Translations under genes and position numbers: made by a program
Assembly: GCA_024336345.1 (NCBI GenBank)
Contig: JANFOG010000002.1
Coordinates: 186,001 to 250,000 of the forward strand
Direction: 5' to 3'
From: Mariannaea sp. PMI_226
Taxonomy: Eukaryota; Ascomycota; Sordariomycetes; Hypocreales; Nectriaceae
Length of the DNA stretch: 64,000 nt
Notes under the pieces: model-generated
The model's input: only the letters and a program-made list of their open reading frames with translations
The model's database searches: none
Told to the model about the DNA's origin: nothing
In this document: positions 47,851-59,160 of the stretch, piece after piece
Layout of the letters: every line of letters begins with the position of its first letter
How positions within the stretch are numbered: the stretch's first letter is position 1

Positions 47851-49689
47851 GTCTGATTTGCAGTTAGTCAGACTGCCGCCTGAGAAGACTCAAGACATCA
47901 CGATAGCAACAAGAGTGAGGAGGGAGCCCTTTGGTCTTCACCGTGACGACGGACGAGAGACATTGTTGTCTGCTTTCAACCTTCTTCTAAAACAATTTAT
48001 TCCTCCTCTACTCCTGAGTTCATTGACTCTATTTCTCCATTCTCTCTTTTCTCTCTTTTCCGTTGTTTAGAAAATAAAAATCTCCTTTGTCAAATCTGTT
48101 TCAGCCGTTTGCGTCCATCGCCGGCATCGTCCACCATCAGTCATTACTACATACTATTTCTTATCTGACCTCTTATTAATCGTTATTTTTCCTTTGTTAG
48201 CTTGATTGTAATCCAACTCCTACCCGCATCTTCATTACTCATCGCACCCCTGCTACGATATATCTCTTGGGGTGTTTTTATTATTTTTTAATTCGTCACT
48301 TATTTTTTTCAATATCCTTGTCGCTCTCTCAAGACTCTCTCTAGCCCCCCTGCTACCTCGCCGAGTCGATATCACAAAAAGGGAAAAAAGAAGACACTCA
48401 AACCCACATCATCCTCAGATATCCGGACAGACAATACAACAGTACTTTCTACAGTTGCAACACGCCCGCCACCTGAAAGACTCCGTCTGCAACTAGCTAC
48501 TTTTGGGTTCCATCACCAAGAAAAAAAATACTACACCCGGCGCCTCTTAGGTTCGTCCACCAGCATCACATCAGTTCCGCTCACACTCAAGTCCACACCC
48601 CCGTCCACAATCGTCTATCGCTATCGCTCCACTGGGCGTCCTTTAGCAATCCCACCCCTACCAAACTAAACCACCAAACCATCCCTCGATCCCACCCATC
48701 CCGGGGGCTCGCTGAGGGCCCATGCCCATGCCTTCGCCTCCGCGGCTCACAACCTTGTCCTGTTAGTCGATGCCGCCCAGCCCGGTCGAGTCTTGGAGGA
48801 CAAGAGTTTGAGAGAAGGTCGAGCCCTCAAAACCATCTTTACCCCCCGCGATCGCCATTGCTCTTGTTCCGTCTTCACTAGCCCCCAGCTGCCCATCAGC
48901 TTCCTCTTGCTTTGTCAAGATTTCTTGACTTCCTGTCTGAATGCTTGAATTACTGACTTGATCATTTCAGTTTCAGCACCGGCAGCGTCTCTTTTTTTAT
49001 TTCTTCTTTTCTTTTCCACGTTGATGATTGTCGCCATCTGACTTACATCTTCCTTCCCTCCCACGACTCTTCTCAACCTTAATTGTCGTCGATTCTCCCC
49101 TCGCGCCCAGCGACGTCTCTGATCGCCATCGTTCTGTGGTCGTCCTTCCCCACGATCACATCTTCCTCTTCCGTGTGAACCCACGTGCAAACTCTCTTCA
49201 CGGCCTGCCCTCTGTTGCTGGAACATTGCCAGAGCAGCCCCCGTGTTGACTGACCGTTTGCTGCGATCCGGTTCACATCGAATCCCGATGTAAGTTATCA
49301 GTAACCTTATCACATAATCAAATCAGCTTTGCAACTCGTTGAGAGACTTCTCATTCGAAAAACACAAAACTTGGCGGCAAATTCGATCCTCATATGATAT
49401 GACAACTCCATTACCCAAGTGACTTCATTAATAAGCCCAACAAAGCTGACCAGTTCCTTCCACGATCACAGCTCGATTATTGACATTAGCATCTTCAATT
49501 GTTCGCTCGCCTTCCATCGCATGCGTTGGACGACCCAACACCATTATCCTCCAAATTTTACATTGCATCACCTCAACCTAGAACAATCCTCTACTCTGTG
49601 GATACGCTTCGAAGCCGTGTAGGCAAAGCATCCTCCTACTCCTCCCTCCCCTCCTCTCTTTTTCCACCTCCAACCAATCCTCACTTGGA
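47851..49689 (+). promoter_or_regulatory. Long CT-rich upstream/leader region of the CBM21 gene
   Basis: From about 47990 the plus strand is strongly pyrimidine-rich (TTCTCTCTTTTCTCTC, CTACCTCG, repeated CCACC/CCATCCC), which is typical of long fungal leaders. A GTAAGT at 49290-49295 could be the donor of a leader intron. Many short ATG frames precede the main start at 49690. Transcription start and leader introns cannot be fixed here. Confidence 0.4.
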
Positions 49690-52105
49690 ATGCCTTACAC
49701 ACCCCCATCAAATCGATCCCCAGCTTCCTCAACCTCAAGCTCACCTAATGTGAGCCGGCGCTCGTCGCTGCAAACAGGGACAAGGCCCTCATTACCTCGA
49801 TCCGCTTCATATCTCCTCAAACAACGACGGACACCCTCAGCACCCCCTTCCGTCGGCCATGGATCGGTCGGCACCCTCACACCCCAAGGCACCTCCGAGG
49901 ACTTGAAGAGCATGGCATTGGACATGGCTTCAATGGTGCCTGCCAACGTGCGCCAATCACCGCCTCCTAGAACAGACGACCGCACGATGCCGATGGGTGC
50001 TATCATTTCCCCCCCTGACTCGGCTTCATCCGGCAGCGACGATGATGACGAAAGTGCGCCAACAATTCGAGGGAGGAAGCTGGAAAAACTTAGAGATGCT
50101 GCTAGTCAAATCCAACAGCAGAAGAATTCTTCGCCGAGGCGTGATAAGAAGGAACGTGCGGGATCAAGCAATGGCTCTGGCGTCCACTTCAGCTTCAGCA
50201 CAAGTGCGCTGGGCGATTTGGCCAAGACGGGCCGAAAGTTGGGCCATGTCCGTTCAGCAACCGAGCCAAGCATACAATCACTTAAGCCAGGTGACAATTC
50301 CTTGACTGGCTCAGAAGAGGAATCGGATCCAGACTTGGAGAAGAAGCCCCAAATGGTACGCAAGAAGTCAGGTGAATTGGTACGTCCCGCTCTACGTCCA
50401 TCATCACGACGACGCCCCTCTAGCATGCCGGGCACTCCAATCTTCTCCAAAGCGGTTCACTTCGACTCCCACCTGGAACATGTCCGCCACTTTCTTCAGG
50501 TTGACCGCCCCTTGGCTGTCAGTGCTGGATCATCTCCTGTCGATAACTACGACAGTGACGCCGAATATCCTTTCCCGGCCAATGCTCGATCAAGTACTCG
50601 GTCCCCCCCTTATGAGTGGGAGATCCTCACCTCCAACTTCCCTCAAGACAGCCCTGCTCGCAAAGCTCAGCCCGTTCGTCTTGAGAAAGTGTGGTTGTCT
50701 CCGGATCAAAAGAATCTGCTTGGTTCCGTTGCCGTGAGCAACCTCGCCTTCCAGAAGAATGTGGTCTGCCGCTTCACCCTCGATTACTGGAAAACTACAT
50801 CGGAAATCGCCGCCCAGTATGGCCATGAGATCCGCCCTCGTGAGACCCCCCTTGGTCATGACAGGTTTACATTCTCCATCAAGTTGTCCGACACGGCCAA
50901 CTTGGAGTCGAAGACCCTGTTCTTCTGCATTCGCTACTCTGTCAACGGACATGAGCACTGGGACAACAACTCCACACGCAACTTCCAGGTTGACTTCCGC
51001 AAGAAGCATCTGCCACAGAATGGCAAAAATGGCTTCCAGGGCGCCAAGTCTGCTAGCCTACCTCGAAGCAACCGCCGTCAGCCCTCTAACACCATGCCCA
51101 GGCCTAAGTCGACGCCTGCTGGCTTCGGTGAGTTTGGGGATGATGCCAAGTTGAATTTCGATCAGCCGATCCATGAGTACCTGGGTGAGTCCGCCTCTGG
51201 GTCCTCGGGGCTCCGGCTCAAGTCAAAGTCGACCAGCAATCTGGCCAGCGATAACTTCGCCAAGGGCCTCGGCTCGCCCAGTGGATTGGCCTTCTCCAAC
51301 CGATACGACTTTGGCGCTTCTCTCACTGCTGCCCGCAAAGCTGGCAGCCAGCCACCCAAGGACAAAGATGGACTATACATGAAGCCTAATGTTAGAGCCA
51401 AGTCCATGTCTGGACCGGCAACCCCGCCTCCTGTTCTCGCTCCGGTGCAGGCAAATAACGGACAACCCGTTCCCGGTTCACCACCCACTCCTACCTTGTC
51501 TAGTTCCTCATATGAAGAGCTTGTCAACAAGTACTGCTTTGTACGTACCCCCGAAACTCACAACACCTTACACCTCCGAATTACAATCCCGGGCCAAGGA
51601 GGATCTTCGCCATCTACCCCTAGCTCCTGTGGATGGGATCACAACACGTGAACAGAATTATAGATAAAGAGATGGTTGCTGACAGTGCTTGGTATTGCAG
51701 TTTGGTTCAAAGCAGTCGAGTCCAATCGCCAAGGATGGGACATTAGCCCATGGGCGATTTGATGGCGGAGACAGCGGCAAAGGGTCCCCCAAACCAGATG
51801 CCACACACACCGAGGTTCAACATGCCGGGCTCGCCACTCATCATACGCTCAAAGCCATACCAATTCGAACCCCAGCGACATACAGCACTACACCGCTTGC
51901 ATCGCCACCGAAAATCAGCCCCCTTACTGGGGAAGGAGGGGCATCTTTGCCAAGAGCCTCAGGTGTGCGGTCAGCGTCCCCTACGTTTGCAGCATTCGAT
52001 GGTCCAACCCCCAAAGAAACATCCTATCAGATTCAACAGTCAATGATGATGGATCGATTTCCTTGGTCAGGTGACACTCATGCAGCAACTGCTATCCGAG
52101 GGTAG
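49690..52105 (+). CDS. PP1 regulatory subunit with CBM21 (GAC1/PIG2-like glycogen targeting)
   Basis: Targets type-1 protein phosphatase to glycogen synthase and glycogen. Exons 49690-51540 and 51701-52105 give 751 residues. The 160-bp intron (donor GTACGT, branch GCTGAC, acceptor ATTGCAG) is phase 0 and joins NKYCF to FGSKQS. The N-terminus is Ser/Pro-rich and disordered with basic patches (RRSSLQ, LKQRRTPS), likely phosphorylated. The PP1-docking RVxF-type motif is KAVHF (254-258), in its usual place before the CBM21. CBM21 spans about 310-437: VRLEKVWLSPDQ, LLGSVAVSNLAFQKNVVCRF, DRFTFSIKL, HEHWDNNSTRNFQV. The tail is Ser/Pro-rich. This order is that of fungal GAC1-type proteins. An unspliced reading would run 36 codons into the intron and stop at 51651, losing the C-terminal 134 residues. 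Confidence 0.9.
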
Positions 52106-53841
52106 AAATTGGTTGATTGCGGATTGACTGTATCATACCGAGACCCAACGATGCGCTTCACTTCGCCACGCCTTCGTACAAATTGCTGACACTCGGCAAC
52201 GTCAATACGCCGGAGGGCGACCATGACAAGGCAGCACATATATAACCACATACACAAACTCACTCACCCACACACATACTGTCGATTCAACTCAAGGCAG
52301 CAAGCCATTTAATTTGTCCTGAGAACAGGATCGGAGCATTTGCGATTGTTTTCGTTTTTCTTTCCTTTGTTTTTGTTGGGCGTTTCGGGGGTGTCTCTGT
52401 TTTTGCAGCCAAGGATTGTGAGAAAATACTCGCACGCGGAGTTTTAGGAAGCCTGTTTCTTCTTTTTTTTTTCTCTTTGGTGTCTAGCTCCTTCGCCTCT
52501 ATTTACATATATCGCCCATGGGCCATCAGCACGTTGCCAGTCCACCCGTTGACCGGTTGGGCAATGGTTTAATGTGGGTTGAGTCTGTGGACGGGATAAC
52601 TAAGTAACGCAACAACGCAATCATGTCGGGAACGGCCTCTTGAGAGCTATGCGGTCTGGGAGGAGTCAAACCAACAATGTGTTATTATTGCGCCGGTGAA
52701 TTCGAATGGGCGCAAGGCAAAGGTTTAGGATGAAACAAAAAGTGATTTCCCCAAGGGATACATGGGAGGGGAATTCTATGGGACGGATATAGGCTATAGG
52801 TTATACAATAAATACCAGAATGCGATTATTGCAACGAGCAGGGATTTGATCTGTTGATGTCTAATTTTTTGTGATGTTATCGTCTCTTTAGTGTGTTGTA
52901 ATCCGTTCCTTCTCCCAATTTGACGGCTAGATGAGGGGATGTTACTGACATCAATAGCTGAGCTCGCAGTTTCACTAAGCTCTTTATCTACAAGTAGACT
53001 ATCTTCTTTCATTGGAGTTCAAAAAATGACTAGGTATTTGAGGTAAATGCCAAATATGCCAGAAAAAAAAAACTTAGCTTGCAGGTATTCTGTGCATTTC
53101 GTGTGTGCTTATTGCCATCCTGATGACTTTTGCCCAATGGGTTTCTTTCGTTGTCACTATAGGGTAGCATAATTGAAGGAGAGAGAGCTGAGCCTGAACA
53201 CGCGGAGACCTGAATAGAAAGACGAGGATTTTATTACCAAAAAAGACTGAGGTTTGATGATAGGACGTAAATAACTTTTAGGGAATCAATACAAGGTGGA
53301 AAAACTGTGAGATCTCAAGTCATGTGCCTACCATTATGTTTGGGAATGGTAGTTCTGGAAGTGGATATGCTCCGTACTCCAATATAAAGCGGCCACTAAG
53401 TAGATCTTGTTTCACTGGACTGATCTTGGTGCTTTATTTCAGTATTTCTTTAGATTATTACGCTGTGTATTTAAACATCCCTATTAGTAAACTCAGCAAG
53501 CAAAACCCAACTTTTCTGCCCCCGCACTCATCATGATGCAACAAAGCAGTCAGCCACCACGTATCGTGTCTCTTTCAGCAAATCCGACACCAATTACTTC
53601 CAACGTACATAGCCGAACACCTTCAAAATAGAAATCTCCACCAATTATGACAAATCAAAGCTCGCATCTAGACATTCCGCTTCTCCGCAGAGCGTCGCTT
53701 GAGACGGGAAGATAGGTCACCAGCGAAACCAAAACCAACCACCTATAGCATCCACATGCAACCTCCCGCCTCCTGGCACAGTACTGAGTATCTATTTGTT
53801 CCTTGAGTCAGAGATCGAAATAAATCTTATCACTTCGTTCG
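52106..53841. other. Convergent 3' intergenic region (1.7 kb)
   Basis: Lies between the CBM21 gene (+) and the riboflavin-kinase-like gene (-). No gene is supported. Contains T-rich 3' flank at 52340-52480 and A-runs near 53065. Confidence 0.5.
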
Positions 53842-55671
53842 TCACCTTGGAATCCAGAGCCCACCATTCCCATATGCTTGATCCCTCATCAAACCTGCTT
53901 CTGACCGAACGCCAGCCAAATGGATCGGTAGCCTATCCACCCGGTTCTGCACCATTCCCGTCACTCCATTCAGCCGATCCGAGAAGCTTCTTTCACCCTT
54001 CATTACTTGGATATTTGCGACGGCCTCTTGTGGCTGCCAAGCCTCGCGTCCCAAGCTGGCCAAGCTCGTCACCACGTCTCTGTCATGCTCTTGTATGACG
54101 ACTTCGTCGGGAGCACTTGGCGTCCAAGGGTGCAAGTAGCCCATCAATATGACCTTGAGCCGAGCATCGAAGAAAGTGACGGCTTCAAAGTCGTTGATAA
54201 TGTGGACTGCGACCTTGTTCCTGAGCACGACGTCGGGCGTCGCGTTCCGCAGGGGTGCAATCGTCACTACCGCTTCGTACCAGTCACCTGCAATATCTTC
54301 CAACCCTTTACCTGGCTGGATACACGCCCAGCCCGCAAAAACTCCAGACAGACGCATCTTGACTTCATCTGGCACCTCTCTCAGGTTAGCAGTCGGTATC
54401 CCAAGATCACGAGTCGACAATCCCGTTCCGGCAACCACTTTCCCAGAGAACTTGATCGGGAATGGAGCCTCCGGGCCGCTGTCAGGCCCAACGACAGTCA
54501 GAGGCCCATCCAGGACTGAGCTGTTGGTCATCAGGGAGTCAAACCGGCCAGCCTTGCCATGTTTCCAGCTTTCCTGGACTGCCTCGTTCATGCCAGAAGC
54601 CTTGTAAGCAGTTCTTACAATCTTGGTAGCCTTTGAAGAAGCGGGAGGAATCTTCTTCATCCCCTGTTCCATCACGGCTCCTGCGACACCGGTGTATTTC
54701 CTGACAACCTGCTGTCCGATGGTCGAGGCAACCTTGACGCCTAATTCCAGGGGCATAGTGCTCAGGCTTGACCCGCGAACAGTACCAACATCCGTAGATG
54801 TGCTAGCAATTCGGAAGACTGGGCTGCCACAAAGCACTTTCTTGTTGTCCTCCCCTTCCGTGAGCACGAGGCGGAAATATCCGTCTGTCGCTGCGGCGGG
54901 TATTCGAATGATGTGGGTTTCCCTTGGGACATGTTTCTTGGTCCTCCCAGAAGCCTTCTTGAAGAACCTCTTCAAATCTCGCTGAATTCCTCGTTCCTCG
55001 TTGGGGGGGAGGTGCTCAGGTGCTGCCCTCGAAGCTGGAGTAACGTTGATCCAACTCCCCGTGGTGCCCACGAGGGCCTTGACAGTCATTCCCATGTTTC
55101 CGGAAAAGCCCTTTTGCTGAAGCCACATGGTCCTGTTGGGCGGCAAGGGGCAATCAGAGAGGATTGTAAGAGGTAATCGGGTGGCCGGGCCATGGTACCA
55201 GATTAGAGCGTTGGAGTGGCGGATAATAGTGTAATGCCTTGTAGACTCTGCAGGATGGCTGATGAGCCCGCCGGCAAAGTACTGGGCCTCGCCAAGGGCA
55301 GCTTTCCATTTGGACTGATCCTTTGGTTTCTGCTCTTGAGAGAGTGTGGCAGATAGAGCAGACGAGCTCTTCACACGTCTGATCTCGTGCTCCGGCTGAG
55401 GACTTACCGATGATTGCCTCGGCAGCGGATCAACCACAAAGCCGACAGGTAGATTTCCCTGGGGGTCGACGAGCCCGGATTCTTTTTGGGGGTGAGCGCC
55501 GGTGAGGTTCGTGGCCGATCTCACCGGCCGGAGCGGACGTGCCGGCAGTGGCGGCGCCAGGCCCGACGAGGATGATGACAGGCTGTAGGAATCGAACCCA
55601 TGCTCCTCATACGGCGGCGGGCTGGAGTCTGGCTGCTGGTACTTCGCTGCCCAGTCTGCCCGGGTTCCCAT
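53842..55671 (-). CDS. Riboflavin-kinase-like domain fused to fungal N-terminal region
   Basis: Intronless, 609 residues. Residues about 400-535 resemble riboflavin kinase (ATP:riboflavin 5'-phosphotransferase): FPIKFSGKVVAGTG, then LGIPTANL with the nucleotide/Mg2+-binding PTAN (426-429), GVFAGWAC, WYEAVVTI, KVAVHIINDF and FFDARLKVILMGYLHP. In active enzymes a Glu sits just before the xH of this strand and an NP pair precedes it; here the text reads VAVH and no NP is seen, so kinase activity is doubtful. Residues about 125-295 form a beta-rich region (TIIRHSNALIWYHGP, GYFRLVLTEG) seen in fungal hypothetical proteins. The N-terminal 120 residues are disordered and carry PPPY (18-21), a WW-domain/Rsp5 docking motif. 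ATG 55671 is the first in frame. A separate FMN1 gene is expected elsewhere. Confidence 0.8.
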   Translation of the reverse strand: MGTRADWAAKYQQPDSSPPPYEEHGFDSYSLSSSSSGLAPPLPARPLRPVRSATNLTGAHPQKESGLVDPQGNLPVGFVVDPLPRQSSVSPQPEHEIRRVKSSSALSATLSQEQKPKDQSKWKAALGEAQYFAGGLISHPAESTRHYTIIRHSNALIWYHGPATRLPLTILSDCPLPPNRTMWLQQKGFSGNMGMTVKALVGTTGSWINVTPASRAAPEHLPPNEERGIQRDLKRFFKKASGRTKKHVPRETHIIRIPAAATDGYFRLVLTEGEDNKKVLCGSPVFRIASTSTDVGTVRGSSLSTMPLELGVKVASTIGQQVVRKYTGVAGAVMEQGMKKIPPASSKATKIVRTAYKASGMNEAVQESWKHGKAGRFDSLMTNSSVLDGPLTVVGPDSGPEAPFPIKFSGKVVAGTGLSTRDLGIPTANLREVPDEVKMRLSGVFAGWACIQPGKGLEDIAGDWYEAVVTIAPLRNATPDVVLRNKVAVHIINDFEAVTFFDARLKVILMGYLHPWTPSAPDEVVIQEHDRDVVTSLASLGREAWQPQEAVANIQVMKGERSFSDRLNGVTGMVQNRVDRLPIHLAGVRSEAGLMRDQAYGNGGLWIPR

Positions 55672-56067
55672 GATGGCCTTTCAATCTAACACGATGTTGT
55701 GATATCGCCCGTTCACCCCCCGTGGATGAAAGTCTGGCGATTGGCCTGGCACTCGCTACTGTAGGCTCCTTGTTCGCCAAGAAAAGCGGCACCGTGTATC
55801 TTCAGGGGTCGCCACTACGTCGCACAGTACAGTATCTATCCTCCCTCCCTTGAGCTGATACGATATGAGATCCGTGTCTTGCATTCGCATTCGTCAATAT
55901 TGGCCAAAAAAAGGCGTACGACGATAAGTTATTTCACAGCAATAAACACAAAAAGCAAGCTAGAGAAACTTTTGTTTCGAATTTTGACGTCATTAATCGT
56001 TTCTAAATATGCCATCCAGCTCTTCAGTGGTATCTACCAACTCAGGCATGATTCGTATTCTCCTTCT
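55672..56067. other. Short intergenic region
   Basis: Promoter of the riboflavin-kinase-like gene and 3' flank of the downstream-facing PEPP gene, both on the minus strand. No other element recognised. Confidence 0.5.
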
Positions 56068-57924
56068 CTAATTGCCCACAAGCAGAGCCTCCAACTCATG
56101 TGCTTCCTTGGGCACGGAGGTCAAGTTCTCATAGCCTGTCTCAGTGACGAGAATGTTATCCTCGATACTAGGGGGGAAACGAGAAAAAATTAGTTCATGT
56201 TTGACTCAGTTCGATATTAAAGAGACTCACCGAACTCCACCGACGTCCCAGTACTTTTCCAACACAGCGGAATCGATAAATTTGCTGTGCGCTGGGTCCG
56301 CTAGGTAGGGATCAATAATGAACTTGCAAAAGTAGACCTGGAAATTTGTTAGATGGTTCTCCGTCAGTGTCAACCAAGGGGTGTGAACATACACCAGGCT
56401 CAACAGTAATCACACTCCCGCTGGGTAGGTTGCCGCGAACGCGAAGGTATCGGAACATCTTGTCTTCATCGGCGTAGTTGGCGTTGCCGCCAGTGTCGTG
56501 GGTGTCCATGCCAAGGTAGTGGCCGAGGCCGTGAGGGAAGAAGGCAACGCTGGTACGAGCCTTGAGGATCTCATCCTTGTCACCCTTGAGGATACCAATG
56601 GCAAGGAGACCGTCGATGGCGATCTTATGGGCGAGCAGATGGACATCATCCCAGAGAACTCCCTCCTTCAGTACAGCAGTACATTCCTTTTGCATCTTGA
56701 GGACGATGTCGTAAATTTCTCGGGACTCCTTAGTGAACTTGCCAGATAGGGGGAAAGTTCTAGTCTGCCATGGAGTTAGTTCTCGTGTGTTGTACGCTAC
56801 AAAGGGGACGACAATCTTACAATATCAGACGCATAGTTGTTCCACTCAGCGCCTGCATCCAAGAGAAGGTTGAACTTTCCACCAAGGGGCTCGTCATTCT
56901 TCACGTAGTGCAGAGTAGCGGCGGCTCGTCCACTGGCAAAGATGGGGCTGTAGGCCATCTCCTTGGCACCCTGGGAAACGCATCGCTCGATGAAGATGGC
57001 AACAAGCTCCCTCTCGTTCTTGGCATTGGCAGCGTTTCGGAGGACGGCCTGGTGAGCAACATCTGATACCTGGTTGGCCTTGCGAATCATGGCCACCTCA
57101 AACTCATCCTTGACCACTCGGGAAACCTCAATGGCATGCTTGAGAGCAGAGAAGTCCTTGGCCTCGAACTCCAGGAAGGCGACGTGATCAGAGACCTGGT
57201 TTGCAATGGCAAAGACGGTAGATTTGGGGTTGGAAGTACCGAGGTTGGCGAGAATAGGGTTGACCTCGTTGGAATACCTCACCTCGTCGACATCGTAAAG
57301 GGCGAGGGCTTCCTCGACACTGACGGGGAGGCCAGACCAGATGACGTCATCGGGGTCGATGGGAGGGATGAAGAGAATGGACTTGGAGGCCTGGATATCG
57401 TAGATGAAGTGGCAGTCGGCGAGGTTGCAACCGGTCAGATAGTAAAAGAATCGGCGCTGGCTGTAGTTATGACGTTAGAGGAGGGGGTTCTATTTCGTGT
57501 GGGCCAAATCATTGCAGGCGCACCGGAAGGGTTCAGGCGAATCGTTATCCTCGAGGAGCTTAGTGTGGCGGCCCTCAAGGTAAAGGATGCCGTTCGCATC
57601 GGGGATCTTTTGGCGGATAAGGTCAACAACGCGTTTGGCGTGTGACTTGGCAGGGTATTTGCCCTTGAGGACGGCTTCGAAGTCTTCAGCAACCATGGCG
57701 GATCCTTCTGTGGGCGTCAAGCGAGCGGGAGGGATCGTGGTGAATCGTCGTTGTAGGACGGGAAGATGGAGAGAGAGGACAGAGGAACGGGAGTGGAAGG
57801 AAAGCCGCGGGGTCACAGCGGATGTAATAACGGCGAGATTCGAAATCAAACTTGGCCGAGCGGAGGAGACGAGCAGAAGAGGTTGCCGGCAGACTGCAGA
57901 ACGGAGAAACACGAACCCCACCAT
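56068..57924 (-). CDS. pepP: Xaa-Pro aminopeptidase PEPP (M24B), possible mitochondrial leader
   Basis: Metallopeptidase that removes N-terminal residues preceding proline. Exons 57924-57524, 57460-56821, 56764-56393, 56337-56231, 56167-56068 give 539 residues, or 463 from the second start at 57696. The AMP_N domain ([10 protein letters not shown] to [10 protein letters not shown]) precedes the pita-bread M24 domain. Metal ligands are visible: the two Asp of [20 protein letters not shown], His in [13 protein letters not shown], Glu in ITVEPGVYF and Glu in RIEDNILVT. Four introns of 55-63 bp all keep frame. The first 76 residues are Arg/Ser/Leu-rich, lack acidic residues until near the end and contain QRRFTT, which fits a mitochondrial presequence. 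The second ATG has a strong context (CCGCC-ATG-G) and gives the usual PEPP length. An ICP55-like mitochondrial role for the long form is inference. Confidence 0.9.
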
Positions 57925-59160
57925 TAGAGCCACCGGTTTGGGGGGGAGCAGGGCATCATGATGAGGCGGGGGAGGGGGCTGATAACTTCAACGTTACCTA
58001 AATGGATGGGAGAATCCCATGGACGCTAAGAGGACGTCAGGTCAGGTCAGACAACCCACCTCACTTATTACCACTGTTCTTCGTGCATAATACTGCATGC
58101 ACTGACATACACGTATCTGCGGGGCCGTTGGGGGGCCGGGAACTTTTCAGTGCAGTGCAAAACAGGAAGCTCACAGGGAGCCGCACCACTGAGTGGAGCC
58201 ACTGGAGCGGCTGCCAGCGGCTTTGGCAGCCCCAAGACCTTACTACAGTTGAGCCTAGAGGCCAGAAATGGATAATAGCCCCAGGGCTAAGCCGGAATGA
58301 CACTATTCCAAGCTGCTGCCAGCAGTCAAAAACTCTTCAAAGCCATTACCATTACTCTACAGATTCCAGATGGAGACCATGGGACGGCTGTGAGTGGCCA
58401 TCAAGTGGTCCGTCACTCCAACTTCAGTGTCCCGTCGCCGTCGACGTCAAATTATGTAAGGCCATTTTTTTCCATCTCATTTGTTCCATGCAGAGACTTG
58501 TGTTACCTAATGACCAAGGAAATATCAGCAGGTTGTTTGATTAATGTCTACTCCGCCAACTCATTTTATCTAGGCCGACTTTTCTTGAACTTTTCTTGAA
58601 CTGTGAATAAATTCATTCGGTCAGCCATGTTTCCATATATATCATGTCCAAAGTGATCTACTACACAGCAGCTCCGAGTCAACACCCTTCCTCATGGTTC
58701 TGCTATAACCGTACTATGAATGACGCCGTTTTAGGCCATGGCCCAAGTCCCAGACGAGGATCAACTAATCCCACGCATGGGTCAGGATGCCAGGAGTCGA
58801 TCATTCTTCAACTCTTTCCGATATAAAACCCAACTCATTGACACTAGTTGAGTTGAAAATATTGGCTCCATCTCTCTGTGTCTTGCATAACCATCCGATC
58901 TGCATCTACCGAAATATATGCCCGATCATTACATACAAGATAAGGAGAGTGAGCATCATCATAGAAGAAAAGTACATAATAAATAATATATTGCTGCGCC
59001 AGACAGGATCCAGTAGCTTTATAAGCTCAGAACGTCCACACAGTCTTCCCACATTCACCAAGCCTAATATCCAACGTCACCTCCAATTCAACTCTCGGTT
59101 TCTCGCCCGTCCAGGACTTGTCTCTCATATCTCTCTTTATTGTTCCATGGATAAGAGAAA
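57925..59160. other. Intergenic (1.2 kb)
   Basis: Promoter of PEPP on the left and 3' flank of the secreted hydrolase on the right. Contains a 7-bp inverted repeat CAACTCA (58831-58837) / TGAGTTG (58849-58855). No gene supported. Confidence 0.45.

Noticed and set aside
55580..55600. Perfect B-box-like GGTTCGATTCC on the minus strand
   Set aside because: It lies inside the coding sequence of the riboflavin-kinase-like gene (HGFDSYS codons) and has no tRNA context.
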